Below, piece by piece: positions 32,471-41,254 of a stretch of 41,344 bases of DNA; position 1 is the first letter of the stretch, and every line of letters begins with the position of its first letter. Under the pieces are notes generated by a model. It saw nothing but the letters and a program-made list of their open reading frames with translations, did not search any database and was not told the origin of the DNA. The stretch comes from Tidjanibacter sp. (GTDB lineage: Bacteria > Bacteroidota > Bacteroidia > Bacteroidales > Rikenellaceae): positions 1 through 41,344 of the forward strand of contig JAFVSY010000061.1 of the NCBI GenBank assembly GCA_017503465.1, in the 5' to 3' direction. Made by a program: the position numbers and the translations under genes.

Positions 32471-34408
32471 TTGGTTTCGATAGATAACATAACCGTAAGT
32501 TTTGGTGGCTGGGACCTCTTTAAGGAGATTTCGCTGCTGATAAATCCACGCGACCGAATCGGTCTGGTGGGTAAGAATGGTGCGGGCAAGACAACACTCC
32601 TCAAGGTGATTATGGGTATGCAGCCCCCAACCGCCGGGGCCATCACGATGAGTGGCGACACCACCCTCGGCTATCTGCCACAGCAGATGAAGGTGCACGA
32701 CACCACAACCCTGCGTGAGGAGACCGCCAAGGCCTTTGACGAGGTGCTCTCACTCGAGCGAGAGATGGAGCAACTCACTGCCGAGATTGCCACAAGGGAG
32801 GACTATGAGAGTGAGGACTATGCCGCCCTCGTGCACCGACTCAGCGACATACACGACCGACACGCACTGCTCGGTGGCGAGAGTCGGGAGGCGCAGATTG
32901 AGCGCACACTGTTGGGCTTGGGTTTCAAGCGTGAGGACCTCGACAAGCCCACAAGCACCTTCAGCGGTGGCTGGAGGATGCGTATCGAACTCGCCAAGTT
33001 GCTCTTGCGCAAGCCCTCGGTATTCTTGCTTGACGAGCCCACAAACCACCTCGACATTGAGAGTATCCAATGGTTGGAGGGTTACTTGAAGGAGTATCCC
33101 GGAGCGGTGTTGCTCATCTCCCACGACCGCGATTTTCTGGACAACGTAACCAACCGCACCGTGGAGTTGTTGCTCGGCAAGGTCTACGACTACAAGGTCC
33201 CCTACAGCCAATATGTGCAGCTGCGCAAGGAGCGACGAGAGGCACAGGTGGCTGCCTACAACAACCAGCAGAGGCTCATCGAAAAGACCGAGGAGTTCAT
33301 CGAAAAATTCCGCTACAAGCCCACCAAGAGCAACCAGGTGCAGAGCCGAGTGAAGCAACTCGAAAGGCTCGAGCGCATAGAGATAGACGAGGAGGACCTC
33401 AGCGCACTCAACCTCAAGTTTCCGCCCGCACCACGAAGTGGTCAGATTGTGGCCGAACTCAAGGAGGTGGGCAAGTCGTTTGGCCCGAAGAGAGTCTTTG
33501 GCGGAGCCAACATCACCATCGAGAAGGGCGACCGCATAGCCCTTGTGGGGCGCAATGGCGAGGGTAAGACAACCCTGGCACGTATGCTCATTGGCGAATT
33601 GGAGCCCACGGAGGGGTCGGTGCGACTGGGTGCCAACGTGAGCCTCGGCTACTATGCCCAAAACCAAGACGACCTGATGGATGGCGAGTTTACCGTCTAC
33701 GACACCCTCGACAAGGTGGCTGTGGGCGACATTCGCACCCGGTTGAGGGACATTCTTGGAGCCTTCCTCTTCCGTGGGGAGGATGTGGACAAGAAGGTAA
33801 AGGTGCTCAGTGGTGGCGAGCGTTCAAGGCTCGCTATGGCCCGAATGATGCTCTCGCCCCACAATCTGCTGGTGCTCGACGAGCCCACCAACCATATGGA
33901 TATGCGCTCAAAGGATATCCTCAAAGAGGCCCTGCGTAAGTATGACGGCACGCTGGTGCTGGTGTCCCACGACAGGGAGTTTCTCGATGGACTTGTGGAG
34001 AAGGTCTACGAGTTTCGTGATGGGGGAGTGAAGGAGTATCTGGGCGGTATTCGTTACTTCCTCGAGAAGCGCAAACTCGAGGATATGCGCCAGATTGAAC
34101 TGCGCGACGTTGCAGTCAAGGAGCAGAAGAGCAGCAGCGGTAAGGAGGACTACCTCGCCAAGAAGGAGAACGAAAAACTCATACGCAAAACCCAGCGAGC
34201 AATTGAAGAAAAGGAGGCTTTGGTGGCCAAGTTGGAGGGCGAGGTGGCCGAGTGGGATGCCCGACTTGCTGCACCCGACCAGCACGGCATCGACCTAACC
34301 GACAGCAAGGTCTTTGAGGAGTACAACGCTCTCAAACAGAGGCTTACCTTTGAGGAGCACGAGTGGGAGAAGTTGTGTTATGAGTTGGAGTTGCTCCAAG
34401 AGAATTAG
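32471..34408 (+). CDS. ABC-F family ATPase, TTG start
   Basis: A 645-residue soluble protein with two ABC domains and no membrane segment. Domain 1: Walker A GKNGAGKTT (about 36-44), signature FSGGW, Walker B VFLLDEPTNHLD. The P-site linker follows (about 240-310). Domain 2: GRNGEGKTT, LSGGERSR, LLVLDEPTNHMD. A C-terminal charged coiled coil follows (about 545-640). ABC-F proteins bind ribosomes and relieve stalling or protect against antibiotics; this group is probably housekeeping. The start is TTG at 32471: homologues begin with M-x-S-I-D-N, no in-frame ATG is near, and a repeat abuts the codon. Confidence 0.9.
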   Translation: MVSIDNITVSFGGWDLFKEISLLINPRDRIGLVGKNGAGKTTLLKVIMGMQPPTAGAITMSGDTTLGYLPQQMKVHDTTTLREETAKAFDEVLSLEREMEQLTAEIATREDYESEDYAALVHRLSDIHDRHALLGGESREAQIERTLLGLGFKREDLDKPTSTFSGGWRMRIELAKLLLRKPSVFLLDEPTNHLDIESIQWLEGYLKEYPGAVLLISHDRDFLDNVTNRTVELLLGKVYDYKVPYSQYVQLRKERREAQVAAYNNQQRLIEKTEEFIEKFRYKPTKSNQVQSRVKQLERLERIEIDEEDLSALNLKFPPAPRSGQIVAELKEVGKSFGPKRVFGGANITIEKGDRIALVGRNGEGKTTLARMLIGELEPTEGSVRLGANVSLGYYAQNQDDLMDGEFTVYDTLDKVAVGDIRTRLRDILGAFLFRGEDVDKKVKVLSGGERSRLAMARMMLSPHNLLVLDEPTNHMDMRSKDILKEALRKYDGTLVLVSHDREFLDGLVEKVYEFRDGGVKEYLGGIRYFLEKRKLEDMRQIELRDVAVKEQKSSSGKEDYLAKKENEKLIRKTQRAIEEKEALVAKLEGEVAEWDARLAAPDQHGIDLTDSKVFEEYNALKQRLTFEEHEWEKLCYELELLQEN

Positions 34409-34437
34409 TAGTGAGTAATTAAGTTAATAGCAGATAT
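34406..34437. repeat. TTAGTA-type repeat after the ABC-F gene
   Basis: GAATTAGTAGTGAGTAATTA begins in the final codons and stop of the ABC-F gene and fills the 32-nt gap to rlmB. It is the loosest of the three stop-codon-linked copies. Confidence 0.45.
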
Positions 34438-34440
34438 ACT

Positions 34441-35391
34441 ATGGAGAATAACGAGTTTTTCAAGGACAAGAGGGAGCGTAAGCCTCGCACCGAGGCCCCC
34501 ACGTTTAATGCTGAGCCACAATACACCGAGGCACGCGACCTCAATTGGGAGGAGCGCACCCGTGAGCCCAAACGCACACCACGTAACGCACACCCCTCCG
34601 AGCGCACTCCACGCAAGGACTTTGCTCCTCGTGAGCGCAACTCGGCCCAACCGAAGGATGACAACATTGTGTTCGGTCTGCGCCCCGTGATTGAGGCCAT
34701 CGAGACCGAGAAGCAGATTGAGAAAATCTATGTGCGCAAGGGTGCCGAAGGTGGACTTATGGCCGACCTCAAGGACCTCTGCTACCGTAGCCGCATCCGC
34801 TATCAGGAGGTGCCGGTGGAGAAACTCAACCGCCTCACTCGCGGCAACCACCAGGGTGTGGTGGCTGTGATTGCCCCCATTGAGTATGTGGCTCTGGAGG
34901 ATATCCTCGACCGCATACCCGAAGATGAAAAGGCCCTCATTGTGGTCTTCGACGAGGTTACGGATGTGCGCAACTTTGGTGCCATTGCACGCTCGGCCGA
35001 GTGTGCAGGTGCCCACGGACTCATCACTCCGCTGAAGAACTCCGCACCCGTCAATGGCGAGGCCATACGCTCCTCGGCAGGTGCCCTCACGCGCATCCCC
35101 GTACACCGTGCAGGCAGCATACGAAACACCCTCAAAACCCTCTCGCAGGCAGGTATGCAGATTGTGGCTGCCACCGAGAAGGCCGACACCCTGCTCTTTG
35201 ATGCCGACCTCACCAAGCCCACCGTAATCGTTATGGGTAACGAGGAGAACGGCATCGGCAAGGAGGTGCTCAAACTCTGCGACTGCAAGGCTGCCATACC
35301 TATGGTGGGACGCATCGAGAGCCTCAATGTGTCGGCCGCAGCGGCCATTATGCTCTTTGAGAGCGTGCGCCAGAGGTATTGCAAAAATTAG
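34441..35391 (+). CDS. rlmB: 23S rRNA (guanosine-2'-O-)-methyltransferase, RlmB-like
   Basis: A 316-residue SPOUT methyltransferase. Residues 1-72 are a charged, proline- and arginine-rich tail (RTPRNAHPSERTPRKDF), probably disordered and RNA-binding. Then come the substrate-binding domain (from NIVFGLRPVIEAI) and the trefoil-knot domain with DVRNFGAIARSAECAG, VMGNEENGI and IESLNVSAAAAIML (SAM-binding knot). RlmB methylates G2251 of 23S rRNA in E. coli; related SpoU enzymes act on tRNA, so the exact target is inferred. Confidence 0.88.
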   Translation: MENNEFFKDKRERKPRTEAPTFNAEPQYTEARDLNWEERTREPKRTPRNAHPSERTPRKDFAPRERNSAQPKDDNIVFGLRPVIEAIETEKQIEKIYVRKGAEGGLMADLKDLCYRSRIRYQEVPVEKLNRLTRGNHQGVVAVIAPIEYVALEDILDRIPEDEKALIVVFDEVTDVRNFGAIARSAECAGAHGLITPLKNSAPVNGEAIRSSAGALTRIPVHRAGSIRNTLKTLSQAGMQIVAATEKADTLLFDADLTKPTVIVMGNEENGIGKEVLKLCDCKAAIPMVGRIESLNVSAAAAIMLFESVRQRYCKN

Positions 35392-35421
35392 ATTTTTTCC
35401 ATTCCCGAGTGCCCACACACA

Positions 35422-35979
35422 TTGCCCACCACAGCACCCACATACACCATTGAGGTCGTGCGCAGCCGTAGGGCTCGGCGCATCTCGCTCCGCATCACCC
35501 GCGAGGGTGGGGTGCGGCTGACCATACCTTGGTGGCAACCCAAGGGGCTTGCACTGCGTTGGGCAGAGGAGCGCAGGGAGTGGATAGAGGCGGCCCTTGT
35601 GCGACAAAGGACGAGAATGGGCGATAGTGCCCCGATGTCGGAGAGCGAGGTGGAGGTGTTGCGTGGGGTGGCAAAGGAGAAACTGCCCCGAATGTTGGCG
35701 GCGGCGGCCGAGCGCACAGGGTTGCGCTACCGCCGTGTTACGGTGCGCAAGACCCACAGTCGTTGGGGTAGTTGCACCCGTGAGGGCAACATCTCGCTGT
35801 CGCTCTACTTGGCTACTCTGCCCGATGAACTCATTGATTATGTGTGTGTTCACGAATTGTGCCACACAGTGCACCCCAACCATTCGGCCGAATTTCACGC
35901 CCTGGTGAATCACCACCTCGGTGGCAAAGAAAAGGCCCTTGCGGCCAAACTACGCGCCTATCATCCGGGCCGAAAGTGA
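35422..35979 (+). CDS. YgjP/M48-like metallopeptidase-fold protein
   Basis: A 185-residue protein with the zinc motif HELCH (His144, Glu145, His148) and the following NHSAEFH, plus RWGSC near residue 117. These are features of the YgjP-type DUF45 family. Probably cytoplasmic; the substrate is unknown. No ATG fits; TTG at 35422 is the likely start, with TYTIEVVRSRRARRISL as the first strand. Its stop is only 17 nt from the stop of the convergent methyltransferase gene. Confidence 0.82.
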   Translation: MPTTAPTYTIEVVRSRRARRISLRITREGGVRLTIPWWQPKGLALRWAEERREWIEAALVRQRTRMGDSAPMSESEVEVLRGVAKEKLPRMLAAAAERTGLRYRRVTVRKTHSRWGSCTREGNISLSLYLATLPDELIDYVCVHELCHTVHPNHSAEFHALVNHHLGGKEKALAAKLRAYHPGRK

Positions 35980-35996
35980 ATAAAAACGCTTTTGTG

Positions 35997-36707
35997 CTAT
36001 CTTCCAACGATGAAGATGGTGGGGCGTTTGTGCATATCGGGTGCGGACTGCTTGCGCCATTGCTCCACCGTGAGGGTGCGAATCTGCTGAGTGGGCGAGG
36101 TGATGTCCACGGCTACCGTGAGCCTTGTGCCGCCCGACAACACCGAAAGCATATCCGAAAACAACTTTTCATTTCTGTAGGGAGCCTCAATGAAAATCTG
36201 GCTCTGCCCCTCGGTTTGCGCTCTGCGCTCAAAGTGGCGGAGTGCTTTGGCTCGCTCGGCAGGTTTGATGGGGAGGTAGCCGTTGAAGGCGAAACTCTGT
36301 CCGTTCTGTCCGCTGGCCATCAGTGCCATCAGCAGACTCGAAGGGCCCACAAGCGGGACCACCTCAATGCCCCTACGTTGGGCTGCGGCCACCACATCGG
36401 CCCCGGGGTCGGCCACACCGGGGAGTCCGGCCTCGCTGATGATACCCGCACTACGCCCCTCCAACACAGGGCGCAGCAGGGGCTCAATATCCATTGCTGT
36501 GGTGTGTTCGTTGCACTCGGCAAACTCCAACTCCTCAATGGGGCAGCCAATCTTGGCGGCACTCAAAAAGCGCCGAGCCGTGCGCACGTTCTCCACGATG
36601 AAGTAGTCCAGCCCTGCCATCACCGTGCGGTTGTACTCGGGCAACACGTCGTAGGGGTTGCCCTCACTGATGGGGCAGGGGAGCATATAGATTTTTCCGT
36701 AGGCCAT
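35997..36707 (-). CDS. RsmI-like SAM-dependent methyltransferase (tetrapyrrole methylase fold)
   Basis: A 236-residue protein. Family markers: YMLPCPISEG at the N-terminus (in place of the usual VxTPIGN), ENVRTARRFL, SEAGLPGVADPGADVV (the SAM-binding motif) and VVPLVGPSSLLMALMASG. Canonical RsmI 2'-O-methylates C1402 of 16S rRNA. This shorter version, with a changed first motif, is the Bacteroidetes second paralogue type, so the target is uncertain. The ATG at 36707 is used; two codons further upstream only a TTG exists. It lies 19 nt after murF-alr and is likely co-transcribed. Confidence 0.85.
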   Translation of the reverse strand: MAYGKIYMLPCPISEGNPYDVLPEYNRTVMAGLDYFIVENVRTARRFLSAAKIGCPIEELEFAECNEHTTAMDIEPLLRPVLEGRSAGIISEAGLPGVADPGADVVAAAQRRGIEVVPLVGPSSLLMALMASGQNGQSFAFNGYLPIKPAERAKALRHFERRAQTEGQSQIFIEAPYRNEKLFSDMLSVLSGGTRLTVAVDITSPTQQIRTLTVEQWRKQSAPDMHKRPTIFIVGR

Positions 36708-36726
36708 TTTCAAACAACTCTCCGCT

Positions 36727-39042
36727 TTATTCCTTTATATATATGCGCTTAACCCTCTTTGAGATTGAGGTCATAACCTCATAGGGGATGGTGCCGAGCA
36801 GGGTGGCCATCTCCTCCACGCTGCCACCCTCGCCACCGAAGATGACAACCTCATCGCCCTCCTTGGCTCCAAGGCCCGTGACGTCAATCATACAGCTGTC
36901 CATACACACTCTGCCCACAATCGGAGCCCTGTGGCCACCGATGCAGACGCTCCACGCTCCGCCGCCAAGCCTACGGTCCAAGCCGTCGGCATAACCAATG
37001 GGTATGGTGGCAACCTCCGTGGGGTGGTCAATCACTCCCGCACGACCATAGCCAACCGTTTCGCCCGTGGTGAGGGTTTTCACCTGCACGATGCGTGTGG
37101 TGAGCCTTGCGATGGGTTTTGCGCCCTTGGCACCCACTCCGTAGAGCCCGATACCGAGGCGGCACATATCGTAGTGCGACTCGGGGTAGTGCTCAATGGC
37201 TGCGCTGTTGTTGAGGTGGCGCAGGGGGGTGTGGGGGAGTCGGCTCATTATGGCACCCGACACCGCCTCGAAGGTCTGCTGCTGGGCGTGCACGAAGGCC
37301 TCCTCCTCGGGCATATCGGCCGTGGCGAGGTGGGAAAAGATGGTACGTACCGTAACCAACCCTTTGAGTCTCTCCAACTCGGCGGCGAGCACCTCCACGT
37401 CGTCCATTCGGAACCCAAGGCGGTGCATACCGCTGTCCACCTTCAGGTGGATGGGGTAGTCGCTCTCGCCGGCCCTGCGTACAGCCTCCGCAAAGGCGTG
37501 CAGGGAGGTGAGGTTGTAGATTTCGGGTTCAAGCCTGTAGGTGGTCATCAGCAGGAAACTGTCGGCATCGGCATTGAGCACCACGATGGGCATTGTGATA
37601 CCTTTCTGTCGCAACTCCACGCCCTCGTCGGCAAAGGCTACGGCGAGGTAGTCCACTCCCTCGTGGGCCAGCGTGGTGGCAATCTCATAGCCACCGTGGC
37701 CATAACTCGAAGCCTTCACCATAGCCATAAGCCTTGTGCCCTCGGGCAACATACGGCGATAGAGGTTGAGGTTGGACACCATTGTGGAGAGGTTCACCTC
37801 CAACACAGTGGTGTGGCTCTGGCGAGAGAGTGCGTGCACAAGGCGGTCGAAGCCCGACATCTGGTGCCCCTTGATGAGCACCGCAGCACCCTCAATCTTG
37901 TCCTGCGAGAGGGTGGCAAGGAGTTCGTCCACCGAGGTGTGGAACTCGCTCTCCACCTCGAAGTACTCCTTGTGGGCAGCAAGGTGTTCGCCCACGCCGA
38001 TGAACTTGCTCACTCCGGCCCTGTCGATGAGTTCGGCCACGCGGGAGTAGAGCCTCTCCTCAGGCAGGGTGCTGTAGGGTATGTCCGAAAGTATCACCAC
38101 CTTGCGCCTTGCGGCTGCCACGTTCTCTAACTCATCCAGCGCAATGGCCAGCGAGTTGGTGTCGGAGTTGTGGGTGTCGCCCAGGATTATGGAGCCTCCG
38201 AGCCCCTCGCCGAGCGACATTTTTAGGGTTATGGGTTTTGCATCTTGCAACCTCTCCTCGGTGGCCTTGCGGTCGTAGCCCAGGCTCTCATAGAGTGCCG
38301 CCACCATCGAAGGGATGTCGGTGGCCCCAATCTTCTCCCTCACGGCCACCAGAGCCTCGGCAACATAGGGGTTGGAACTATCGTAGATAACCCTGCCACA
38401 GCGGCTGAAGAGCACAGCCTTCTCGGAAGCCTTGTGGCTGCGGTCGATGAAGTTCTCGTCGTGCTGGGGGCCCAGGCAGGTGAAGATACCCACGTCGGGG
38501 CGTATCATAGCCTCCAAGTGGGCCATCTCATCGGGACGCGATATGCCCGCTTCAATCACCGCAAGGTCCTCGTCGCCCTCAATCATCAGCAACGACAGGG
38601 CCACACCGAGTTGTGAGTTGTAGCTCCTCGGCGAGCGGAATAGGCGTACCCCCTTGGGGGCAACCTCGGCAATGAGTTCCTTGGTTGTGGTCTTGCCCGT
38701 GGAGCCCGTGATGGCTACAACTGTGCCACGGAAGCCCGCACGATAGTCGGCTGCAACCTTTTGCAGAGCCCTCAACGAACGCTCCACCACCACAAAACCC
38801 GCCTCGGGCCAAGCCTCAAAGTTGAGCTCTCGCTCCACCATAAAGGCACGCAGGCCACGGCGGTAGAGGTCGTCAATGAAGTTGTGCCCATCGTGATTTA
38901 CACCACCAATGGCCACAAACATAGGGTTCTGCTCGGTGGCAAAACTATGGCGGCTGTCGGTGATGACACGGCCCACACACCGGTCGGCACCAACGAGGGT
39001 GCCTCCCGCAATGCGTGCGATATCCTTCAACGAATAGTTCAT
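36727..39042 (-). CDS. murF-alr: Bifunctional MurF ligase / alanine racemase
   Basis: A 771-residue fusion. Residues 1 to about 405 are a MurF-type ligase: MurF N-domain, P-loop GSTGKTTTK (113-121), and DTHNSDTNSLA in place of the usual DxYNANPxS. Residues about 410-771 are alanine racemase with PLP lysine Lys443 in MVKASSYGHG, the IGYADG tyrosine, and VGRVCMDS. Together the parts would make D-Ala and attach D-Ala-D-Ala to UDP-MurNAc-tripeptide. The fusion is widespread in Bacteroidetes, which often also have a separate MurF, so the ligase half may be divergent in function. Confidence 0.93.
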   Translation of the reverse strand: MNYSLKDIARIAGGTLVGADRCVGRVITDSRHSFATEQNPMFVAIGGVNHDGHNFIDDLYRRGLRAFMVERELNFEAWPEAGFVVVERSLRALQKVAADYRAGFRGTVVAITGSTGKTTTKELIAEVAPKGVRLFRSPRSYNSQLGVALSLLMIEGDEDLAVIEAGISRPDEMAHLEAMIRPDVGIFTCLGPQHDENFIDRSHKASEKAVLFSRCGRVIYDSSNPYVAEALVAVREKIGATDIPSMVAALYESLGYDRKATEERLQDAKPITLKMSLGEGLGGSIILGDTHNSDTNSLAIALDELENVAAARRKVVILSDIPYSTLPEERLYSRVAELIDRAGVSKFIGVGEHLAAHKEYFEVESEFHTSVDELLATLSQDKIEGAAVLIKGHQMSGFDRLVHALSRQSHTTVLEVNLSTMVSNLNLYRRMLPEGTRLMAMVKASSYGHGGYEIATTLAHEGVDYLAVAFADEGVELRQKGITMPIVVLNADADSFLLMTTYRLEPEIYNLTSLHAFAEAVRRAGESDYPIHLKVDSGMHRLGFRMDDVEVLAAELERLKGLVTVRTIFSHLATADMPEEEAFVHAQQQTFEAVSGAIMSRLPHTPLRHLNNSAAIEHYPESHYDMCRLGIGLYGVGAKGAKPIARLTTRIVQVKTLTTGETVGYGRAGVIDHPTEVATIPIGYADGLDRRLGGGAWSVCIGGHRAPIVGRVCMDSCMIDVTGLGAKEGDEVVIFGGEGGSVEEMATLLGTIPYEVMTSISKRVKRIYIKE

Positions 39043-39103
39043 CCTAAAAATGAGAATTAAGGAAAATCAAACTTTGCCGATTTCCCACTTTCAATTCTAT
39101 GTG

Positions 39104-41203
39104 TTATTTCTTCCTCGGAACAATCTCGTCGATGAGTGCCTGCGTTGCGGGCTTGTGGCCACGGAAGGCAACGTAGAGTTCCATCGGGTGCTTGGTGCCA
39201 CCCTTTGAGAGCACATTGTTCCTGAACGACTGGGCCACCTCACGAGAGAAGATTCCCTCCTGCTGGAAGAGTGCAAAGGCATCGGCATCGAGTACCTCTG
39301 CCCACTTGTAGCCATAGTAGCCTGCGGCGTAGCCACCCGAGAAGATGTGGGTGAAGGCGGGAGCCATTGCGGTCCCCTCCACCACGGGCAGGGTCTTGGT
39401 GGGCTCCATAGCCTCACGCTCGATGGCCAGTGCATCGCCCTCGATGGGGGCCTTTATGGTGTGGTAGGCCATATCGGTCAGACCAAACGACACCTGGCGC
39501 ACGTTGGCGTAGGCTTTCAGGTAGTTCTTGGCCTCGATGACCTTCTCCCTCAACTCGGCCGGCATCTTCTCGCCGGTCTGGTAGTGTACGGCTACGATGT
39601 CGAGGAACTCGGGCTGCACGGCCCAATTCTCCATAATCTGGCTGGGCAACTCCACAAAGTCGCGATAGACCGAAGTGCCGGTGAGCGAAGAGTAGGTACC
39701 CTCGGCCAACAGACCGTGCAGGCAGTGGCCAAACTCGTGGAGGAAGGTCTCAAACTCATCGAAGGTCAGCAGCGAAGGAGTGCTCTCGGTGGGCTTGGTG
39801 AAGTTGCCACACAGCGAGATGTGGGGCCTCACTTCGGTGCCGTCCTCGGTGGTGTACATATCGCGGAACGAAGTCATCCACGCACCGCCACGCTTGGTGG
39901 CACGGGGGAAGAAGTCCATATAGAGCAGACCCAACAGGTCGTCGTTGGCCTCACGCACCTCGTAGACCTGCACGTCGGGGTGGTAGACATCCACCTCCTT
40001 GTTCTCTACGAATTTGATGCCATAGAGCCTCTCGGCCAGAGTGAAAATACCCTTCTTCACGTTGTTGAGTTCGAAGTAGGGCTTAACCTCCTCCTCGTTG
40101 AAACTGTAGGTTGCAACCTTGTATTTCTCATTCCAGTAGGCCCAATCCCAAGGCATAATCTCGCCCTTGAAGCCGTTGCGGCGGGCAAACTTCTCCACAT
40201 CCTTCACATCCTTGCGGGCATATTTGATTGTGGCGGTGAGGAGCTCGTCGAGGAAACTCTCCACAGTGGCGGTGTTCTCGGCCATACGTTTTTCGAGTAC
40301 CCTGTCGGCAAAGCACTCATAGCCGAAGAGTTGGGCCTCCTGCAAGCGCAGGTTGGCAATCTTGCGGAGCACCTCCACGTTGTCCAACTCGCCACCAATG
40401 CAGCGGGAGTTGTAGGCCCTCCACACCTGCTCTTTGTAGTCCCTGTTGGAGGAGTAGGTGAGGAAGGGGTACATACTTGCTGCGTGGAGAGTTACGGTCC
40501 AACCCTCCTCGCCACGAGCCTTTGCATCGGCTGCCATCGCATCCCTCACAAAGGCGGGCAACTCGGCCACCTCGGCCTCGTTGGTGATGTTGAGCGAGAA
40601 GGCGTTGGTGGCTGCCAACACGTTCTGCTCAAAGAGGAGAGTGAGGTTGGAGAGCTCGGTGGAGAGTGCGCGATAGACCTCCTTCTGCTTGTCGTTGAGG
40701 TTGGCACCCGAGCGCACGAAGCCATCGTAGGTGTTGTCGAGCAGTTTGGCCTGCTCGGTGGTGAGGGTGAGTGCATCTTTGCCCTCGTAGACCTTCTTTA
40801 CTCGCTCCCAGAGGGTGGGGTTGAGGTTGATGTCGTTGTAGAACTCCACCAGTTTGGGCTGCACCTCCATTGCGAGTGCCTGCATCTGGTCGCTGGTCTC
40901 GTTGCTGTTGAGCACAAAGAAGATGGTGCTCACACGGTTGAGCAACTCGCCACCGCGCTCCATTGCCACGATGGTGTTCTCAAAGGTGGGCTCCTCGGGG
41001 TTGTTTATGATGGCCTCCATCTCGGCCCTGGCCTCGGCCAGAGCGTGGTCGAAGGCGGGCATATAGTGTTCGATTTTGATTTTGGAGAACTCGGCGGAAC
41101 CATAGGGGGTGTTGCCGGGATTAACCAGGGGGTTGTTGCGAAGCGAATCGCAACTTGTCAGTATAGTTGCTGCCATAGCCAATGAGAATAAAAACTTTTT
41201 CAT
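39104..41203 (-). CDS. dcp: M3 family peptidase (Dcp-like) lipoprotein
   Basis: A 699-residue lipoprotein (lipobox LTSC, Cys18). The long helical N-terminal region is followed by the M3 catalytic domain with HEFGH (His489, Glu490, His493) and a downstream glutamate ligand region. The C-terminal FSGGYAAGYYGYKWAEVLDADAF stretch is conserved in peptidyl-dipeptidase Dcp. It probably trims dipeptides from peptides in the periplasm. It starts at the ATG at 41203, 51 nt downstream of the stop of the next minus-strand gene. Confidence 0.92.
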   Translation of the reverse strand: MKKFLFSLAMAATILTSCDSLRNNPLVNPGNTPYGSAEFSKIKIEHYMPAFDHALAEARAEMEAIINNPEEPTFENTIVAMERGGELLNRVSTIFFVLNSNETSDQMQALAMEVQPKLVEFYNDINLNPTLWERVKKVYEGKDALTLTTEQAKLLDNTYDGFVRSGANLNDKQKEVYRALSTELSNLTLLFEQNVLAATNAFSLNITNEAEVAELPAFVRDAMAADAKARGEEGWTVTLHAASMYPFLTYSSNRDYKEQVWRAYNSRCIGGELDNVEVLRKIANLRLQEAQLFGYECFADRVLEKRMAENTATVESFLDELLTATIKYARKDVKDVEKFARRNGFKGEIMPWDWAYWNEKYKVATYSFNEEEVKPYFELNNVKKGIFTLAERLYGIKFVENKEVDVYHPDVQVYEVREANDDLLGLLYMDFFPRATKRGGAWMTSFRDMYTTEDGTEVRPHISLCGNFTKPTESTPSLLTFDEFETFLHEFGHCLHGLLAEGTYSSLTGTSVYRDFVELPSQIMENWAVQPEFLDIVAVHYQTGEKMPAELREKVIEAKNYLKAYANVRQVSFGLTDMAYHTIKAPIEGDALAIEREAMEPTKTLPVVEGTAMAPAFTHIFSGGYAAGYYGYKWAEVLDADAFALFQQEGIFSREVAQSFRNNVLSKGGTKHPMELYVAFRGHKPATQALIDEIVPRKK

Positions 41204-41254
41204 CTTTTTCTTTTTATTTAAGTTTTGATTGTTTTTCGTTCAGATTGTTCTCTC

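Noticed and set aside
39347-41185. 612-codon antisense frame over the M3 peptidase gene
   Set aside because: The encoded text is low-complexity (many H, G, L, V) and the other strand has the HEFGH enzyme with lipobox and start.
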